Below are positions 33,662 through 41,403 of a stretch of DNA of 64,000 bases, one piece after another. This DNA comes from VAZQ01 sp963725065 (GTDB taxonomy: Bacteria; Pseudomonadota; Alphaproteobacteria; Rhizobiales; Xanthobacteraceae): NCBI GenBank assembly GCA_963725065.1, contig CAVRXD010000024.1:186001-250000 (forward strand), read 5' to 3'. The first letter of the stretch is position 1. Each line of letters opens with the position of its first letter. The position numbers and the translations under genes are program-made. A model generated the notes under the pieces. It made no database searches, had not been told where the DNA came from, and was given only the letters and a program-made list of their open reading frames with translations.

Positions 33662-34837
33662 ATGGTGAAAGCATTCCAGACATCGGCGCTTGCTGCGGTG
33701 TTCGCGGCGGCCGCGATCACCGGCGTTCGCGCCGCCGATCCGATCAAGATCGGCGTGGTCACGCCGCTCAGCGGCACCTATGCCGGGATCGGACAGCAGG
33801 TGCGGTGGGGCCTCGATCTCGCCGTGAAGGAGGTCAACGCCGCCGGCGGCATCATGGGACGTCCGATCGAGCTGCTGTACGAGGACGAAGAAGCCAATCC
33901 CGCGGTTGCGGTGCAGAAGGCGGAGAAGCTGTTCGAGGTCGCCAAGGTCGACTTTCTCACCGGCACCGTCAGCTCCGGCTCGACGCTCGCGGTCGGCCAG
34001 CTCGCCGAGCGCGCCGGCAAGCTGATCGCCACCACGGTATCGTTCGCGGACTCCATCACCGGCGACCGCTGCTCGCCCAACGTCTTTCGCGTGAATGCCC
34101 GCGCCGGGCAGCAATCGGCCGCGCTCGCGGTCTGGCTGTCCAAGGAGAAGCCGCAGGCCAAGGTGTTCTATCTCGGGCCGGACTACGAGATGGGACGTTC
34201 CACCGTCGCCGCCTTCAAGGCGAGCGCCGAGAAGGTCGGCGCCAGCACGGTCGGCGAGGTGTTCGCGCCGCTCGATGCCAAGGACTACACCCAGTATTTC
34301 GGGCAGGTGCGCGCGGCGCGGCCGCAGGTGCTCTACACCTCGGTCGCCGGCAACGACACCGTCCGGCTGCTCAGCCAGATGCAGGAGTTCGGCCTGCTCA
34401 ACAACCTCAGCCTGGTCGGCGCCTCGGGCACGGTGACGTCGCAGAACATCTCGGCGATCGGGAAGGCGGCCGAAGGCTTCGTCACCGGCGTCGGCTACTC
34501 GACCGAGATCGGTTCGCCCGAGAACAAGAAATTCGTCGACGCCTTCAAGGCGGCCTACAAGGCCGAGCCCGATCTCTACGGCGCCAATTCCTACGGCTTG
34601 ATCTATGCCTACAAGGCCGCGGTGGAGAAGGCCAAGTCGACCGAGACCGACAAGGTGCGCGAGGCGCTGCGCGGGCTGAAATGGATGACCCCGCAGGGCG
34701 AGAAGACCATCCGCGCCGGCGACCACCAGGCGGTCCAGACCATGTACGTGGTCCGCATCACCAATGGCCAGTTCAAGATCGGCGGCGAGGTGAAAGGCGA
34801 CGACGCCGTCGGGGCGGACGCCTGCACGCGGTTCTGA
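33662..34837 (+). CDS. livK: Branched-chain amino acid/amide-type ABC substrate-binding protein
   Basis: The 391-residue periplasmic binding protein of the LivJ/LivK family has a signal peptide ending V-R-A-A. The mature start D-P-I-K-I-G-V-V-T-P-L-S-G-T-Y-A-G-I-G-Q is followed by the family segment V-N-A-A-G-G-I-M-G-R-P-I-E-L. AGGGAGGAC precedes the ATG at 33662. Genes for the two permeases and two ATPases follow, so the importer is complete, although a double-hairpin repeat separates livK from livH. Such proteins in catabolic regions often bind amides, urea derivatives or aromatic acids rather than branched-chain amino acids; the ligand is unknown. Confidence 0.9.
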   Translation: MVKAFQTSALAAVFAAAAITGVRAADPIKIGVVTPLSGTYAGIGQQVRWGLDLAVKEVNAAGGIMGRPIELLYEDEEANPAVAVQKAEKLFEVAKVDFLTGTVSSGSTLAVGQLAERAGKLIATTVSFADSITGDRCSPNVFRVNARAGQQSAALAVWLSKEKPQAKVFYLGPDYEMGRSTVAAFKASAEKVGASTVGEVFAPLDAKDYTQYFGQVRAARPQVLYTSVAGNDTVRLLSQMQEFGLLNNLSLVGASGTVTSQNISAIGKAAEGFVTGVGYSTEIGSPENKKFVDAFKAAYKAEPDLYGANSYGLIYAYKAAVEKAKSTETDKVREALRGLKWMTPQGEKTIRAGDHQAVQTMYVVRITNGQFKIGGEVKGDDAVGADACTRF

Positions 34838-34849
34838 GCGCGCGCGACA

Positions 34850-35017
34850 CTAGTGTCCCGTTTCCGACGTTCGTATCATCTTGCAGCACCCGCTTTTACG
34901 AACGTCGGAAACAAAGGGACACTAGCAGGTCATGACTCCTAGTGTGGCTTTGCATTTGACGTTCCTATGAAGGGCTCGTGGCCAACACTGATAGGAACGT
35001 CAAATGCGCCACACTAG
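34850..35017. repeat. Paired-hairpin repeat, copy B
   Basis: This element has the same architecture as 23887-24053. Hairpin 1 (34850-34925) has outer stem CTAGTGTCCC/GGGACACTAG, an AAA bulge at 34913-34915 and a 16-bp inner stem (34860-34875 with 34897-34912). A 13-nt spacer follows. Hairpin 2 (34939-35017) has outer stem CTAGTGTGGC/GCCACACTAG, a TTT bulge and a 17-bp inner stem (34952-34968 with 34991-35007). It lies between livK and livH, ending 18 bp before the livH start. Confidence 0.9.
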
Positions 35018-35035
35018 CGGCGGCGAGCCACGGCG

Positions 35036-35929
35036 ATGACCGAGGTGCTCGATTACATCGAGTTCGTGCTGGCACCTCAGGTCGTCACCGGCCTTGCCTT
35101 TGGCGTCGCTGTCATTCTGGTGGCGATCGGGCTGACCATTATTTTCGGCCTGCTCGACGTCATCAACATGTCCCATGGCGAGTTCTATGCCTTCGGGGCG
35201 TTCGGCGCGCTCGCGCTGGGCTGGCTCGGCGTCCCGTTCTGGCTGCTGCTGGTCCTGGTGCCGCTGGCGATGCTCCCGGTGGGCTATGCGGTCGAGCGCG
35301 TTCTGATCCAGCGCGTGTTCAACCGCCCGGACCGCCACGTCACGACATTGTTGCTGACTTTCGGGCTCGGGTTGGTGCTCGAGGACGCCTTCCGGCTCGG
35401 CTTCGGCCCCAACCCTTACCGCCCGGAAACGCCGATTCCCGGCGCGGTCGAGCTGTTCGGCATCTTCATTCCGAACTACCGCCTGTTCCTGATCGTCGTC
35501 GGCGCGATCGTGATCGCGGCCGTCGCGCTCGTGGTCTACCGCACCAGGCTCGGCGCGATGGTGCGCGCCGCCGCCTTCGACCGCAACATGGCGGCGTCGC
35601 TCGGCGTGCCGGTGGCGTGGGTCTACGCCGGCGCCTTTGCGTTCGGCATATCGCTGGCGGGCTTCGCGGGCGTCCTGCTGGCGCCGATCTATTCCGTGTT
35701 CCCGACCATGGGCCGCGACTTCATCCTGATGGCATTCACCGTCGTCATCGTCGGCGGCATGGGGAGCATCGCCGGCGCCGTCGTGGCGGGCCTGTTCCTC
35801 ACCCAGGTGCAGGCGATCGCCGCGCTCTACATCTCGCCGGTGTGGACCGATCCGATCGTGTTCGGGATCATGGTCGTGATGCTGATGGTGCGCCCGCAAG
35901 GTCTGTTCGGGCGGCTCGGACATGCCTGA
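35036..35929 (+). CDS. livH: Branched-chain amino acid-type ABC permease LivH
   Basis: The 297-residue membrane protein has the LivH signature near the N-terminus (L-T-I-I-F-G-L-L-D-V-I-N-M-S-H-G-E-F-Y) and about eight hydrophobic helices. The EAA-like loop is R-A-A-A-F-D-R-N-M-A-A-S-L-G-V, and the late segment T-V-V-I-V-G-G-M-G-S-I-A-G-A is typical. The C-terminus V-R-P-Q-G-L-F-G-R is a family mark. Its end overlaps the livM start. The double-hairpin repeat directly upstream may shield or terminate the livK transcript. Confidence 0.92.
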   Translation: MTEVLDYIEFVLAPQVVTGLAFGVAVILVAIGLTIIFGLLDVINMSHGEFYAFGAFGALALGWLGVPFWLLLVLVPLAMLPVGYAVERVLIQRVFNRPDRHVTTLLLTFGLGLVLEDAFRLGFGPNPYRPETPIPGAVELFGIFIPNYRLFLIVVGAIVIAAVALVVYRTRLGAMVRAAAFDRNMAASLGVPVAWVYAGAFAFGISLAGFAGVLLAPIYSVFPTMGRDFILMAFTVVIVGGMGSIAGAVVAGLFLTQVQAIAALYISPVWTDPIVFGIMVVMLMVRPQGLFGRLGHA

Positions 35930-36912
35930 CGCGCTGACGGTCGCCGCCCGCGCCAACCACGTGCTCGTCGGGGTGCTGATCCTCGCCGGCCTCGCCTTCG
36001 CCGCCATCGGCGCGGCACAGAACGACACCTTCTATCTGCGGCTTGCGACCGAGGCGCTGATCTTCGGCGGCCTCGCGCTCTCGGTCGACATCCTGCTCGG
36101 CTACACCGGGCTGCTGTCGCTCGGACAGGCGTTGTATTTCGGGCTGGGCGCCTACCTCTCCGCGCTGGTCCTCAAGGCGGTGCCGTCGTTCTGGCTGGCG
36201 CTGGCCGCGGGGCTCGGCGCCGGGCTGGTGCTCGGCCTCGTCGGCGGCATCATCGCGATCCGCGTGCGCGGCGTCTATTTCGCGCTGATCACCTTCGGCC
36301 TGGCCCAGGTGGTCGCCAAGGTCGTCTACAACACCCGCGCGCTCGGCGCGTCCGACGGGCTTGCTGGGCGTGCCGATCATCGACATCGACCTCGGCGTCG
36401 CTTCGGTATCGAGCGCGTCGCCGGCCGGCTTCTTCCTGGTGGTGCTGGCCGTCATCATGGGTCTTTACGCCGTGTCGGCCTACATCCTCGACACGCCGTT
36501 CGGCCGCTTGCTGATTGCGCTGCGCGCCAACGACCGGCGCGTGCCCTTTCTCGGCTACCGCACCGCGTCGCTGCGCCTGAGCTCGTTCGTGTTCGCGGCG
36601 GTCATCGCGACCGTCTCGGGCACGCTCTATCCGATGCTGCGCGGCTTCGTGTCCCCGGAGCTGCTGTTCTTCTCGACCTCGGGCAACGCCGTCATCACCG
36701 TGCTGCTGGGAGGCGTCGGCACGCTGATGGGCGCGCTCTACGGCAGCGTGCTGCTGACCGTGCTGCGCTCCGTCCTCGGCACCTGGACCGAGCACCACCT
36801 GATGATCATCGGGCTCCTGTTCATGGGCGCCGTGATCTTCCTGCCCCGCGGGCTGATGGGACTGGTGCGCCCGGCGGTCGAGCGCCTGCTCGTGCGCAAG
36901 GCGCCGCCATGA
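35922..36912 (+). pseudogene. livM: Branched-chain amino acid-type ABC permease LivM, single-base frameshift
   Basis: The N-terminal part shows the LivM pattern (A-L-S-V-D-I-L-L-G-Y-T-G-L-L-S-L-G-Q-A). It keeps frame to N-T-R-A-L-G-A-S-D-G-L near 36360, where an extra T (GGGCTTGCTGGG instead of GGGCTGCTGGG) breaks it. The next frame continues G-V-P-I-I-D-I-D-L-G through G-G-V-G-T-L-M-G-A-L-Y-G to L-P-R-G-L-M-G-L-V at 36912. The total of 991 bp is one base more than 330 codons. A LivHMGF importer needs LivM, and all other parts are intact, so a sequence error is quite possible. It overlaps livH and livG. Confidence 0.87.
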
Positions 36913-37652
36913 CCGCGCCGGTGCTCGAGGCGCGCGATCTGTCGATCAGCTTCGGCGGGCTGCGCGCCGTGGACGGCGTCAGCTTTGCCGCCGCGCGCAA
37001 TCGCATCACCACCATCATCGGCCCGAACGGCGCCGGCAAGTCGACCCTGTTCAATCTGATCTCCGGCGCGCTGCGGCCGCAGTCCGGCGCCGTCTTCGTC
37101 GAGGGCGTCGAATGCACCGGCGCGCCGCCGTATCGCATGCTGGCGGCGGGCGTGGCGCGCTCGTTCCAGATCACCAATCTGCTGTTCGACCTGCCGGTGG
37201 CCGAGAACCTGCGGCTGGCGGCGCAGGTGCTGGAGCGCCCGCGCAAATACTGGCGGCCGATCTCACGGAGCCGCATCGCCGGCGCCCGTGTGGCCGAGCT
37301 GCTGGAGCGTTTCGGCCTCGCCGGCAAGGCCGCCCTTGCGGTCGCGCAGCTCTCGCACGGCGAGCAGCGCCGCCTCGAAGTGGCGGTGGCGCTCGCCGGC
37401 CGGCCCAAGGTGCTGATGCTCGACGAGCCGACCCAGGGCATGAGCCACGGCGATACCGAGGACACCGCGGTGCTGATCAGGTCGCTCGCCGCCGAGGTGA
37501 CGGTGCTGCTGATCGAGCACGACATCGGCCTGGTCATGAACCTGTCGGATCATGTGATCGTCATGCACCAGGGCAGGAAGCTCGCCGAGGGCACGCCGGC
37601 GTCCGTGCGCGCCGACCCCGCGGTGCAGACCGCCTATTTCGGACACGCCTGA
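36909..37652 (+). CDS. livG: ABC transporter ATP-binding protein LivG
   Basis: The 247-residue ATPase has Walker A G-P-N-G-A-G-K-S-T at 38-46, signature L-S-H-G-E-Q-R-R, Walker B V-L-M-L-D-E-P-T-Q-G-M-S-H and switch region L-I-E-H-D-I-G-L-V-M. A-R-S-F-Q-I-T-N-L and the R-A-D-P-A-V-Q-T-A-Y-F-G end are LivG marks. The usual G-L in the D-loop reads G-M, a common variation. The ATG at 36909 overlaps the livM stop (ATGA). It powers the Liv-type importer with LivF. Confidence 0.92.
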   Translation: MTAPVLEARDLSISFGGLRAVDGVSFAAARNRITTIIGPNGAGKSTLFNLISGALRPQSGAVFVEGVECTGAPPYRMLAAGVARSFQITNLLFDLPVAENLRLAAQVLERPRKYWRPISRSRIAGARVAELLERFGLAGKAALAVAQLSHGEQRRLEVAVALAGRPKVLMLDEPTQGMSHGDTEDTAVLIRSLAAEVTVLLIEHDIGLVMNLSDHVIVMHQGRKLAEGTPASVRADPAVQTAYFGHA

Positions 37653-37654
37653 CG

Positions 37655-38362
37655 ATGCTCGCGCTCGCGGACCTGCACGCTCATTACGGCGCCAGCCACA
37701 TCGTGCAGGGCGTCGACCTCGCCGTGGGTGCGGGCGAGGTGGTCGGCGTGTTCGGCCGCAACGGCGTCGGCAAGACCACGCTGCTCAAGACCATCGCCGG
37801 CTGGATCCGCGCCAGCCGCGGCGAGATCAGGTTCGACGGTGCGCGCATCGACGGCGCCGCCGCCGACCGCATCTGCCGTCTCGGCGTCGGCTTCGTGCCG
37901 GAGGATCGCCGCATCTTTCCCGGGCTCACGGTGGAGGAAAACCTGACGCTCGGTTTCATGCAGGTGCCGCGGCGCGGCGGCGCCGCCAACCGCGCCGCGC
38001 TGGCGGATGTCTATCGCCGCTTTCCGCGCCTGCACGAGCGCCGGCGCCAGCACGGCACCACGCTGTCGGGCGGCGAGCAGCAGATGCTCGCGATCGCGCG
38101 CGTGCTCATCGGCGCGCCGCGCCTCCTTCTGGTCGACGAGCCGAGCGAAGGGCTGGCGCCGATGATGGTGACCGAGATTTACGCCATCCTGCGCGAATTG
38201 AAGCAGGCCGGCCGCGCCATCCTGCTGGTCGAGCAGAATGTCCCGCAGGCGTTGACCCTGTGCGACCGCTTCGTGGCGATGGAGCGGGGGCGGGTGGTGC
38301 TTGCGGGCGAGACAAGGGATGCGGCGGATTGCGAGCGGCTCATGGAGGCGATCACGGTGTGA
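37655..38362 (+). CDS. livF: ABC transporter ATP-binding protein LivF
   Basis: The 235-residue second ATPase of the importer has G-R-N-G-V-G-K-T-T (Walker A), L-S-G-G-E-Q-Q-M (signature), L-L-L-V-D-E-P-S-E-G-L-A-P (Walker B and D-loop) and L-V-E-Q-N-V (LivF-type switch with Gln before Asn instead of His). F-V-P-E-D-R-R-I-F-P-G-L-T-V-E-E-N-L is the family's Q-loop region. It starts 2 bp after the livG stop and is the last gene of the transporter operon. Confidence 0.92.
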   Translation: MLALADLHAHYGASHIVQGVDLAVGAGEVVGVFGRNGVGKTTLLKTIAGWIRASRGEIRFDGARIDGAAADRICRLGVGFVPEDRRIFPGLTVEENLTLGFMQVPRRGGAANRAALADVYRRFPRLHERRRQHGTTLSGGEQQMLAIARVLIGAPRLLLVDEPSEGLAPMMVTEIYAILRELKQAGRAILLVEQNVPQALTLCDRFVAMERGRVVLAGETRDAADCERLMEAITV

Positions 38363-38440
38363 TTGTCCCGCATCGTTCTCTGGTGTTCCGACGTGCAGTG
38401 TGCCTCGCCCGTTTTTTTTGTGCTGTCCCAACTTGACTTT

Positions 38441-38455
38441 GTTCTCTGTTTGTTC
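38441..38455 (+). promoter_or_regulatory. Alphaproteobacterial LexA (SOS) box candidate
   Basis: GTTC-TCTGTTT-GTTC matches the alphaproteobacterial LexA consensus GTTC-N7-GTTC exactly. It lies 29 bp before the ATG at 38485 and just after a -35-like TTGACT (38433-38438), where bound LexA would block RNA polymerase. A chance match cannot be excluded, since only eight bases are fixed. Confidence 0.45.
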
Positions 38456-38484
38456 CATCGTAAGTGGTGTTGAGGTCTAGTGCC

Positions 38485-40221
38485 ATGTCGATGGAAACCC
38501 ACGTCTTTTTCCGTGGCAAGCTGCCGACCAAGGCGGCGCTGTCACGAGCCATGAAAGAGCTCGGCTTTCCATTTTCCATCACGCCTTCGACCGGCTCGCT
38601 CGAGCAGCAGAGTGGCTTCATGCCGATGAAGCGGCGCGGCGAGGAGACCGGTGTCGAGTTCGACGTCTACAGCGACCATGCCGCGGTGGAGGAGTTCGCG
38701 GACGTCGGTGTCGACGCCGGCTTCGAGCGCCGCGCGAGCTTGCGCTGGGGCGGCGATTTTCAGGAGGCGGTGGCGGGCATGTCCGCGGCCGCCGCGCTCG
38801 CCAAGCTGATGAGCGGCGTGGTGTTCGACGAGGCCGAGGACAGGATTTTGACGGCCGACGATGCTATCGCGGTCGCCACGAAAAATCTGCAGGAACTGGT
38901 GAAGCCCGAGGATGCCAAGCATCCGGGCGCGCGGCCGGCGGATCTCAAGCGTTATCTCAAGCCGTTGTTGAAGCAGCGAAGCGACCTTGTGCTGATCGGA
39001 CGGCTCCTGATCATCCGGCCGGTCCGGCATATCGTCAGGGGCGTATTCTTCGACCGCACCGGGGACAAATATAAGTTTGAGATCGTGCGTTACATCCGGC
39101 CGCTATTTGAGTTGGGCGAAAGCTCCTTTTTCCACGCCGAGATTGATTTCGGCCTCTGTCGGGTATGGGATCCCGATTTCCTAGGGTTGCTGTTTGATGC
39201 ATTGGACGAGGACATTTTCAGCCAGGTCGCCGGGATAAGAAAACTTGATGATTTCGATCGGGATCTGGGTAACGGCGATCAAGGTTTTATCGCCCGGTTC
39301 GAAGCCACGGTTACCGCCCTTCTTCTTTCGGGCCACCGCGGGCGAGCCGATGAATTGATTGCAAAATGTGACGCACAAGCGAGTAACAACTGGTATTTGC
39401 AAGGCCTGATCCGCAATCAGCGGGCGCTATTTGAGCGGGATACCGCTTCTCTGTGCGCCGAGTTTCGGGCGCGCGAAAGTAAAGTCGCGAACTTCCTTCA
39501 GCTTGGGAATGCTTGGGAGGCTTCGCCCTTTCCCATCGAGGTACCGGCGGCGGAGCGCGCGCAGAAATGCGACGAACCGCCGTTTCCGGCCCGGCCGTGG
39601 ATTGCGCCCCCAGCTGGACTGGTCAACGCGACGCCGATGCAGCCGGGTGAGGTTCGCTTCGCCAGCAAGGGGATCCGGCGCAAGGCCGGCTTTGTCCTGT
39701 TCGCCGCACTGACGCGTGACGAGGCGGAGGAGAGGCATCGCACGCGCCAGAATTACGCTCTCTCGAGGCGACTGCCCGACGAGAACCTGCTCCTTGTGCG
39801 TCACTGTACTCGGTGGAGTCCGCACGATCCCGAGCAGCCGCGAAATCCGAACTATATTCCGAGCAGGCGTTTTCTGCTGGAGGTATACGGAGCTCGCGGT
39901 CGCCTGCTCCAGGCAGGATTCAGTGAACCCATAAGTCGATACGATTTTCTGGAGATGGGATCGCTGACGATCTTTAGGCCGGTCGATCAGGGCACCATCT
40001 GGTACGCGTCCAACGATATCGATGAGCGGATTAAATCCATTTATGACTACCGAGCTCCTCCGTACGAGCGGGAGAAACGCCAAATGACCGAGGCCGATCT
40101 TTCGCTTTGCGCGTTTGCCGAGCCGGATTTCGGCGACCTCGACGAACTTTGGCAGCGTGCTTACGAATATCTGCAAAGGGAAGGCTTCGGCGTGTTGAGG
40201 GACGACGCGGCATCTGCATGA
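38485..40221 (+). CDS. Conserved hypothetical protein, possibly SOS-regulated
   Basis: The 578-residue soluble protein has no signal peptide or membrane segment and no motif I can name. Its N-terminus M-S-M-E-T-H-V-F-F-R-G-K-L-P-T-K resembles uncharacterised proteins of Bradyrhizobium as I remember them. The middle is acidic and Leu-rich, and the last 200 residues contain charged loop-rich sequence with W-S-P-H-D-P-E-Q-P-R and Y-D-Y-R-A-P-P-Y-E. The start is ATG 38485 (38491 also possible). A GTTC-N7-GTTC box lies just before it. It is convergent with the toxin-like gene at 40249-41403, with only 27 bp between stops. A role as partner or immunity factor is speculation. Confidence 0.7.
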   Translation: MSMETHVFFRGKLPTKAALSRAMKELGFPFSITPSTGSLEQQSGFMPMKRRGEETGVEFDVYSDHAAVEEFADVGVDAGFERRASLRWGGDFQEAVAGMSAAAALAKLMSGVVFDEAEDRILTADDAIAVATKNLQELVKPEDAKHPGARPADLKRYLKPLLKQRSDLVLIGRLLIIRPVRHIVRGVFFDRTGDKYKFEIVRYIRPLFELGESSFFHAEIDFGLCRVWDPDFLGLLFDALDEDIFSQVAGIRKLDDFDRDLGNGDQGFIARFEATVTALLLSGHRGRADELIAKCDAQASNNWYLQGLIRNQRALFERDTASLCAEFRARESKVANFLQLGNAWEASPFPIEVPAAERAQKCDEPPFPARPWIAPPAGLVNATPMQPGEVRFASKGIRRKAGFVLFAALTRDEAEERHRTRQNYALSRRLPDENLLLVRHCTRWSPHDPEQPRNPNYIPSRRFLLEVYGARGRLLQAGFSEPISRYDFLEMGSLTIFRPVDQGTIWYASNDIDERIKSIYDYRAPPYEREKRQMTEADLSLCAFAEPDFGDLDELWQRAYEYLQREGFGVLRDDAASA

Positions 40222-40248
40222 GCCTGCGACCGTGCGCTGCGGCGCTGA

Positions 40249-41403
40249 TCAATGTTGCCCCGGCCTCACCTCGGTCACGATGATGTATTTTGGCCTGTAG
40301 CCAAAGAGCCGGTGCGCCGCTGCCGCGAGCTCGTTCATTCGCGGAAAGCTCAAGCCGCGCCATCCGGTCTTGGGATCGTAGACGCACACGGTCGATTTCT
40401 CGGGGATGTTCTCATAGGCATCCATCCGGATTGAGCCAAGCTGGCCGTAGCGCGCCTCGCTCTTGTGGTTATCTTCCTGCGCGTTGTCCGTGTTGAGAGT
40501 CGATTCATGGCTGTTTCCCTCCAACGCCGATTTGATCACCGACTGTTCGGCGCGAAAATTGGGATTGTTCTTGTTGTTGATTGCGTCTGCAATTTCCTTA
40601 TGGACCTTGGTCCCGAAATCGGCCGGGCCCTTGTAGTCTCCGTCCGCCCTTACCTTGGCGACCGCAGCGTCGGTGATTTTCTGGACTTTACCGAACTTCT
40701 TGCACGCGGTTCCCACCTCGTCCCGGGTCAGAGATCCCACGAAAACAACTGGGCGCTTCTCATCCCCATCTGTTTCAGGCTTTTCGTATTTCTTGGCGTT
40801 GAAGGCGAAGACCGCGGTGCGGTTGGGATCCTTCCGGCTCGACAGCCACGTGAAAAACGTGAGGGCGGCGGCGTTGAGGGCCTGTGCCGCTACCTGTCCG
40901 AGCGGCACCACGAGAGGCAAACCTTGGGCGAAAGCCAACTGCCCGATCGGCACCGACCGCGGACCGTCTTCGGTCCATTCAGTGGCGCTGACCAGATTGC
41001 CTTCGCCGTCGAAGATCCGCTGCACATTGCCGCTGTTCTCGAACGTGAATTTTTGGCCTTCGGGGAGCACGACGGTGTGGCGCTCATCCCAGTCTCCGGG
41101 GCTGTCGGGCGCGTTGAACTCGGAGACGATGCGGCTGCCGTCGCGATTGAACACGCGCTGCTCGGCGAGCGAGCCGTCGCCCCGGTAGCCGTCGACGTAG
41201 GAACCCCAGCTTTCCTGCTTGCTGTGGTTGACGACGGCTTCGCGGCGCGCGATCGCGGGAGTGCCGCCGCCCGGGGTTTTCGTCCATTGTCCGCCGTCGC
41301 TGTGCCCCGACGGCACGCGCGGCTGGTCCGGGTCGTAGCCGTGGTGCGGGCCCGGACTGTTGCCGGAGTTCGGCGTGGGGCGAGATGATTCCAAGTCAGG
41401 CAT
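40249..41403 (-). CDS. Toxin-like protein with PD-(D/E)XK nuclease-like C-terminus
   Basis: The 384-residue protein begins with a Pro/Gly-rich stretch containing D-P-D-Q-P-R-V-P-S-G-H-S-D-G-G-Q-W-T (24-41), a motif shared by many predicted rhizobial toxins or secreted effectors. A middle part (about 160-190) is hydrophobic. The C-terminal 120 residues contain F-G-T-K-V-H-K-E (263-270), E286 in R-A-E-Q-S-V, G-S-I-R-M-D (D328) and V-Y-D-P-K-T-G (D343-x-K345). They end in Y-I-I-V-T-E-V-R-P. The order E, D, D-x-K fits the PD-(D/E)XK nuclease fold. Start ATG 41403 follows GGGAGGACGACATCG. I infer a polymorphic-toxin-like nuclease; there is no proof of activity or delivery. Confidence 0.68.
   Translation of the reverse strand: MPDLESSRPTPNSGNSPGPHHGYDPDQPRVPSGHSDGGQWTKTPGGGTPAIARREAVVNHSKQESWGSYVDGYRGDGSLAEQRVFNRDGSRIVSEFNAPDSPGDWDERHTVVLPEGQKFTFENSGNVQRIFDGEGNLVSATEWTEDGPRSVPIGQLAFAQGLPLVVPLGQVAAQALNAAALTFFTWLSSRKDPNRTAVFAFNAKKYEKPETDGDEKRPVVFVGSLTRDEVGTACKKFGKVQKITDAAVAKVRADGDYKGPADFGTKVHKEIADAINNKNNPNFRAEQSVIKSALEGNSHESTLNTDNAQEDNHKSEARYGQLGSIRMDAYENIPEKSTVCVYDPKTGWRGLSFPRMNELAAAAHRLFGYRPKYIIVTEVRPGQH

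Noticed and set aside
35922..37652. A 576-codon frame that looks like a LivM-LivG fusion
   Set aside because: The middle is out-of-frame LivM. LivG has its own start at 36909, and the rest of LivM lies in the next frame up to 36912.
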